10,063 nucleotides of DNA. Source: an uncultured Gammaproteobacteria bacterium. GTDB taxonomy: Bacteria > Pseudomonadota > Gammaproteobacteria > GCA-001735895. The position numbers and the translations under genes were made by a program. The stretch spans positions 1 to 10,063 of the forward strand of contig CALZHS010000047.1 of assembly GCA_945787265.1 (NCBI GenBank), read 5' to 3'. A model generated the notes under the pieces. It was given only the letters and a program-made list of their open reading frames with translations. It was not told the origin of the DNA and ran no database searches. This document shows, piece after piece, positions 7,102-10,063 of the stretch; within the stretch, counting starts at the first letter, position 1; each line of letters begins with the position of its first letter.

Positions 7102-7130
7102 TTTCGCCAGGGCCCTGCTTGATGCATAAT
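7102..7130 (+). promoter_or_regulatory. Weak putative promoter for the NTPase-MetA pair
   Basis: TTTCGC (7102-7107) and CATAAT (7125-7130) are spaced by 17 bases. The -10 is good and the -35 weak. The predicted RNA start near 7137 would leave only about 10 bases before the GTG at 7147 but about 22 before the TTG at 7159. No MetJ-box-like repeat or SAM riboswitch is visible in this 112-base divergent spacer. Confidence 0.3.
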
Positions 7131-7158
7131 CTGAGCGCAAAACCTGGTGGAGCAAATT

Positions 7159-8016
7159 TTGAAGTTCAACATCGATGAATTCCGCGCCTGGGAAAATAAA
7201 AGGGTAACGCTGGTCGGCATGTCCGGCGTGGGCAAGTCTTTCCTGTCGGCCAAGCTGCGCGGCAGTAACTGGTTCCATTACTCTGGCGACTACCGCATTG
7301 GCACGCGTTATCTCGATGAGCATATTGTCGATATGATCAAGCACCAGGCGATAAAGATCCCTTTCCTCAAGGAGCTCCTGCGCAATGACTGGATTTACAT
7401 TAAAAACAACATCCGGGTTAACGACCTGGGACCGGTCCTGAGTTTCGTTGGCAAGCTCGGTAATCCTGAACTGGGAGGCGTCGAACTCGGAGAGTTCATT
7501 GAACGTCAGGCGATATATCGCCAGGCCGAGGTCGACGCGATGTACGATATCCCGCATTTTATCGAGAAAGCCCAGGAGATATATGGTTACCCGCATTTTG
7601 TTAATGACGTCGGCGGGAGTCTCTGTGAACTCGACGAGCCCGGTGTAATCGATATCCTGGTGGATAACACATTGATTCTTTATATCCAGGTCACCAATGC
7701 CGCACAGGAGAAAGTGCTGATCGAGCGCGCGGTTTCGGATCCGAAGCCGTTGTACTACAGGCCAGAGTTCCTGGAAGAGCATTTGCAGCTCTACTACCAG
7801 GAGACCGGGCTCGAATACACAGCGCAAATTGATCCCGACGAATTTGCACGCTGGGTTTTCCCGCGCCTGTTTCATTCGCGTCTACCGCGTTATGACGCGA
7901 TTGCCAAGCTGGGGTATACCGTGACATCTGAGGAAATCGACCAGGTACAAAACGACAGCGACTTTCTGAACATGCTTGAAATGGCCATCGAGAGACAACA
8001 AGGGGACGACGCCTAA
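7159..8016 (+). CDS. Uncharacterised P-loop NTPase coupled to metA-like gene
   Basis: A 285-residue soluble protein with a clear Walker A motif, GMSGVGKS (20-27 from this start), directly after a hydrophobic strand (RVTLV). A second acidic site follows, in YSGDYRIGTRYL (about 41-52). This is the place where small-molecule and nucleotide kinases carry a substrate-binding Asp/Arg. A likely Walker B-like strand is HFVNDVGG (about 146-153). The rest matches no family I can name; general annotations would read 'ATPase'. It has no membrane segment and no signal peptide. Two starts are possible: GTG 7147 with a poor ribosome site, or TTG 7159 with GGAG six bases upstream and the likelier N-terminus MKFNIDEFRAW. 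The stop codon overlaps the start of the acyltransferase gene (TAATG), so the two are translationally coupled. A role tied to methionine or homoserine metabolism is suggested by position only. Confidence 0.8.
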   Translation: MKFNIDEFRAWENKRVTLVGMSGVGKSFLSAKLRGSNWFHYSGDYRIGTRYLDEHIVDMIKHQAIKIPFLKELLRNDWIYIKNNIRVNDLGPVLSFVGKLGNPELGGVELGEFIERQAIYRQAEVDAMYDIPHFIEKAQEIYGYPHFVNDVGGSLCELDEPGVIDILVDNTLILYIQVTNAAQEKVLIERAVSDPKPLYYRPEFLEEHLQLYYQETGLEYTAQIDPDEFARWVFPRLFHSRLPRYDAIAKLGYTVTSEEIDQVQNDSDFLNMLEMAIERQQGDDA

Positions 8017-9080
8017 TGCCATTGGTTGCTCACAATGACCTACCGACTTTTACCAAGCTCAAGCAGGAAGGAATGCAGGTATTGACGCCGGGTCTCGCCA
8101 ATCAGCAGGATATCCGTGAATTGCATATCGGATTGCTGAACATGATGCCCGATGCGGCATTAGCAGCTACCGAACGTCAATTTTTACGTTTAATCGGCGA
8201 AAGTAACCCAATTGCGCAGTTTTTTGTGCATCCCTTTACGCTTGATGCACTGCCACGCGATGAATCGGCGCGCGATCATGTCGCCAGCTACTACGATAGT
8301 TTCGAGCAAATTAAACAGCAGGGTCTGGATGCCCTGATAATAACCGGTGCCAACGTCATCGGAGCGGATTTGTCGAAAGAGGTTTTCTGGGATCAACTGA
8401 TCGAGGTGGCCGATTGGGCCCACGAGAATGTGACTTCGACACTGTGTTCCTGTCTTGCCACGCACGCGGTGCTCGATTTCCGATACGGGCAGAAACGTGA
8501 AAAGCAGCGCCGTAAAAAATGGGGTGTTTATCGACACCAGGTAGTCAACGTTTCGCATCCGCTGGTTGACGACATTAATTCGGAATTCGACGTACCGCAT
8601 TCCCGCTGGAACACCGTTTACCCGGAACAGTTTGAAGCCAGTGATCTGAAGATCCTGGTTACCGGAGACGATGGCTGTGTTCATCTGTCAACCAGCCCGG
8701 ACGGCTTTCGTACCGTATTTTTCCAGGGTCATCCCGAATACGATACGGTGTCCCTGTTGAAGGAATACAAGCGTGACGTGCACCTTTATATTCGCGGGGA
8801 AATCAGTGATTATCCGCCTATGCCAGACAATTACTTCAGCGATTTTAACGCGGCAGTTCTGCGCGAGTACCAAATGCGGGTTGACCTGAGCCTGTTACAG
8901 GAATCACCGCTACCGGAATTTCCCGAACACCTGTTGGTGACCAATTTAAAAAATACCTGGCAGGACACCGCGAGCGCAGTCATTGGCACCTGGCTGGGAT
9001 TGATCTACCAGGTTACCAATGTCGATCGAGGCAAGCCTTTCATGGATGGGGTGGACGCCGACAATCCACTGGGATTGTAA
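8016..9080 (+). CDS. metA: MetA-family homoserine O-acyltransferase (divergent)
   Basis: A homoserine trans-acylase of the MetA/HTS family, which transfers an acyl group from acyl-CoA to homoserine in the first committed step of methionine synthesis, in the cytoplasm. It is 354 residues, longer than the 309 of E. coli MetA. The catalytic residues align with a constant offset of four: nucleophile Cys146 in STLCSCLATHA, His239 and Glu241 in GHPEYD, and the substrate arginine Arg253 in KRDV. The early motif reads LNMMPDAALAATERQFLRL where E. coli has LNLMPKKIETENQFLRL. The loop that sets acyl specificity reads TGANVIG rather than TGAPLG (succinyl) or TGAPVE (acetyl), so the acyl donor cannot be assigned. 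The start is set by the TAATG overlap with the NTPase gene and an AGGGG site upstream. It converges on the SH3-protein gene, with 47 bases between them and no clear terminator. Confidence 0.9.
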   Translation: MPLVAHNDLPTFTKLKQEGMQVLTPGLANQQDIRELHIGLLNMMPDAALAATERQFLRLIGESNPIAQFFVHPFTLDALPRDESARDHVASYYDSFEQIKQQGLDALIITGANVIGADLSKEVFWDQLIEVADWAHENVTSTLCSCLATHAVLDFRYGQKREKQRRKKWGVYRHQVVNVSHPLVDDINSEFDVPHSRWNTVYPEQFEASDLKILVTGDDGCVHLSTSPDGFRTVFFQGHPEYDTVSLLKEYKRDVHLYIRGEISDYPPMPDNYFSDFNAAVLREYQMRVDLSLLQESPLPEFPEHLLVTNLKNTWQDTASAVIGTWLGLIYQVTNVDRGKPFMDGVDADNPLGL

Positions 9081-9127
9081 GCTGAGATAACCGTTCAGTT
9101 GTTGCTACCCGCAAGCTATTCCCGCAA

Positions 9128-9799
9128 TCAGTAGGATCCCCAGGAATCCTGTTTCTTCCAGCGGATTCGGGTTACCAGAATACCGATGATGAATGCAATC
9201 AGAGAAACCGCTCCGCCTTTCAGAAACCAGTCAAGGCGGGTACTGTCGGTTAATTCGGCGACGTTGTCACTGAGTTCTGTCTTTTCCTGCCGCAATTGAT
9301 CGACCACCGTTTGTAGCCGTTTGTTTTGCTCAAGTATGCTCAGGGTTTCCTGTGCAGCGGCACGAACTTCCGATAGTTCCTTTTCCGAGGCGCGCAGGGT
9401 TGCGGTCAGTGCGCTATTGTCTGATTCCTCCTGATTCAGCAATTTTTTAAGTTCGCTGATTTCGGACGACTGTTCATCGAGACGAGCCTTTTGTTGCGCG
9501 AAGCGGTTTTCAAGTTCTGCCAGTCTTTGCCTGGCGGAGGGGATTTTCATTAGCTGACGAGTCAATACATAACCGGTCTTGCCATCGCTGGTTTCGACCA
9601 GCGAGTAATCCGAAGTCAGGTCTTCCTCCAGCACGGTCACGGCTTCACCACTGGGCAGCACGCGGATGATCTTGTTCGAGGTGCTGGTACCGGTGCGCAT
9701 CATAACTTCGAATTGATCGGTGACATAGCGGGTTTCTGCCGCAATTAAAGGGCTTGTCGCGAAAACATAAACTAGCGCCAACAGGACAATTCGTGTCAT
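9128..9799 (-). CDS. SH3-domain, coiled-coil membrane protein, YgiM/TIGR04211-like
   Basis: A 223-residue envelope protein with the layout of the TIGR04211 (E. coli YgiM) family. It has a signal peptide ending in LIAA (1-21), a bacterial SH3 domain (about 22-85; RYVTDQFEVMMRTG and GYVLTRQL are typical edges), and a long heptad-rich coiled coil (about 90-190). A single transmembrane helix follows (about 196-215), with a short basic C-terminal tail ending RIRWKKQ.. facing the cytoplasm. The SH3 part probably binds cell-wall components in the periplasm; the biochemical function of the family is not settled. The start at ATG 9799 fits the signal peptide and has GAGGT about ten bases upstream; an in-frame TTG at 9883 would hide the signal peptide and is rejected. 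It is monocistronic with its own promoter at 9903-9930. Confidence 0.85.
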   Translation of the reverse strand: MTRIVLLALVYVFATSPLIAAETRYVTDQFEVMMRTGTSTSNKIIRVLPSGEAVTVLEEDLTSDYSLVETSDGKTGYVLTRQLMKIPSARQRLAELENRFAQQKARLDEQSSEISELKKLLNQEESDNSALTATLRASEKELSEVRAAAQETLSILEQNKRLQTVVDQLRQEKTELSDNVAELTDSTRLDWFLKGGAVSLIAFIIGILVTRIRWKKQDSWGSY

Positions 9800-9902
9800 A
9801 GATCTAGGTACCTCAAGAGCGATGAAATCTGGCAATTCTTCGCCTGGTTCGTATGGTCGATTGTGGCCATTATTGTCAGGCAAGCGGCGAGTTGCAACCG
9901 CA

Positions 9903-9930
9903 ATTATATTTTTGTTGCCATGTAGTTCAA
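9903..9930 (-). promoter_or_regulatory. Strong putative sigma70 promoter for the SH3-protein gene
   Basis: On the minus strand TTGAAC (9925-9930) and a perfect TATAAT (9903-9908) are separated by 16 bases. The RNA would start near 9896, giving a leader of about 97 bases before ATG 9799. The leader begins in the palindrome GTTGCAAC (9891-9898), and GCGG/CCGC arms lie around it. Confidence 0.6.
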
Positions 9931-9936
9931 TTTCAT

Positions 9937-9963
9937 TTTACAAGTTAGTGAAAAAAGTAGAAT
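9937..9963 (+). promoter_or_regulatory. Putative promoter for the right-edge gene
   Basis: TTTACA (9937-9942) and TAGAAT (9958-9963) face right with a 15-base spacer, slightly short of ideal. It lies in the AT-rich divergent spacer, back-to-back with the SH3-protein promoter, and about 24 bases before the ATG at 9987. Confidence 0.3.
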
Positions 9964-9986
9964 TTAAATTATGCCCGGGGGTCCAA

Positions 9987-10063
9987 ATGAAGCAGGATAC
10001 TAACGACCCAGGGCTAAAATTATTGATCAAATTCCTTTATTTAGCCTACTCGGTAGTCGTCGA
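9987..10063 (+). CDS. Start of an unidentified gene, cut by the right edge
   Basis: A frame opens with ATG at 9987 and is open to the window end, giving MKQDTNDPGLKLL followed by IKFLYLAYSVVV. The second half is hydrophobic, so a membrane segment beginning near residue 11 is likely. GGGGG lies five bases upstream and a promoter-like pair further left. Only about 25 residues are visible, so no family can be proposed, and the frame could still prove spurious. Confidence 0.4.
   Translation, partial: MKQDTNDPGLKLLIKFLYLAYSVVV

Noticed and set aside
7035..7146. SAM riboswitch or MetJ operator ahead of the NTPase-MetA pair
   Set aside because: The spacer is only 112 bases, holds promoters facing both ways, and shows no MetJ-box repeat or riboswitch-like stems.
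7035..7253. N-terminal extension of the GMC oxidoreductase
   Set aside because: The FAD-binding fold begins right after GTG 7034, a TATAAT promoter lies inside the extension, and the extension overlaps the divergent NTPase gene.
7063..7875. Long minus-strand frame opposite the NTPase gene
   Set aside because: It lies antisense to a gene with an intact Walker A and overlaps the divergent promoter region; it has no recognisable motif.
9081..9127. Terminator between the convergent MetA and SH3-protein genes
   Set aside because: Only a 4-bp stem (TTGC/GCAA) without a T-run is present, too weak to call.

Overview
The window looks like chromosomal DNA from a free-living, probably marine or environmental, gammaproteobacterium. 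The evidence is a YgiM/TIGR04211-type SH3 protein, an HDOD signalling protein, a MetA-type homoserine acyltransferase and ordinary sigma70-like promoters. I see no phage, transposon, CRISPR or tRNA sequence. The species cannot be named from the sequence alone.

Layout, left to right. Positions 1-303 hold no convincing gene but carry a nested inverted repeat (102-151) and two hairpins at the end of the next gene. A membrane-anchored protein of unknown function (minus strand, ends at 304) is divergent from an isocitrate/isopropylmalate-dehydrogenase-family gene (plus). That enzyme lacks an internal segment the family normally has. A 240-base AT-rich spacer precedes an HDOD protein (plus). The HDOD gene converges, 14 bases apart, on a minus-strand three-gene unit. 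In transcription order the unit is a GMC-family FAD oxidoreductase, then two EamA/DMT transporters. It is tightly packed: 13 bases from the GMC stop to the likely start of the first transporter, and a 4-base ATGA overlap between the transporters. A good TATAAT promoter lies just ahead of the GMC gene.

Divergent from the GMC gene is a plus-strand pair, an uncharacterised P-loop NTPase followed by a MetA-like acyltransferase, joined by a TAATG overlap. Convergent to it is a signal-peptide/SH3/coiled-coil/transmembrane protein (YgiM-like) with its own promoter. At the right edge a new plus-strand gene appears to begin and runs off the window.

Most of this is ordinary accessory metabolism. The items most worth a second look are the P-loop NTPase coupled to a divergent MetA, the internal deletion in the dehydrogenase, and a transporter whose strong ribosome binding site faces a GTT codon rather than a normal start. 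I do not see a clear, complete new system; the NTPase-MetA pair is the best candidate.
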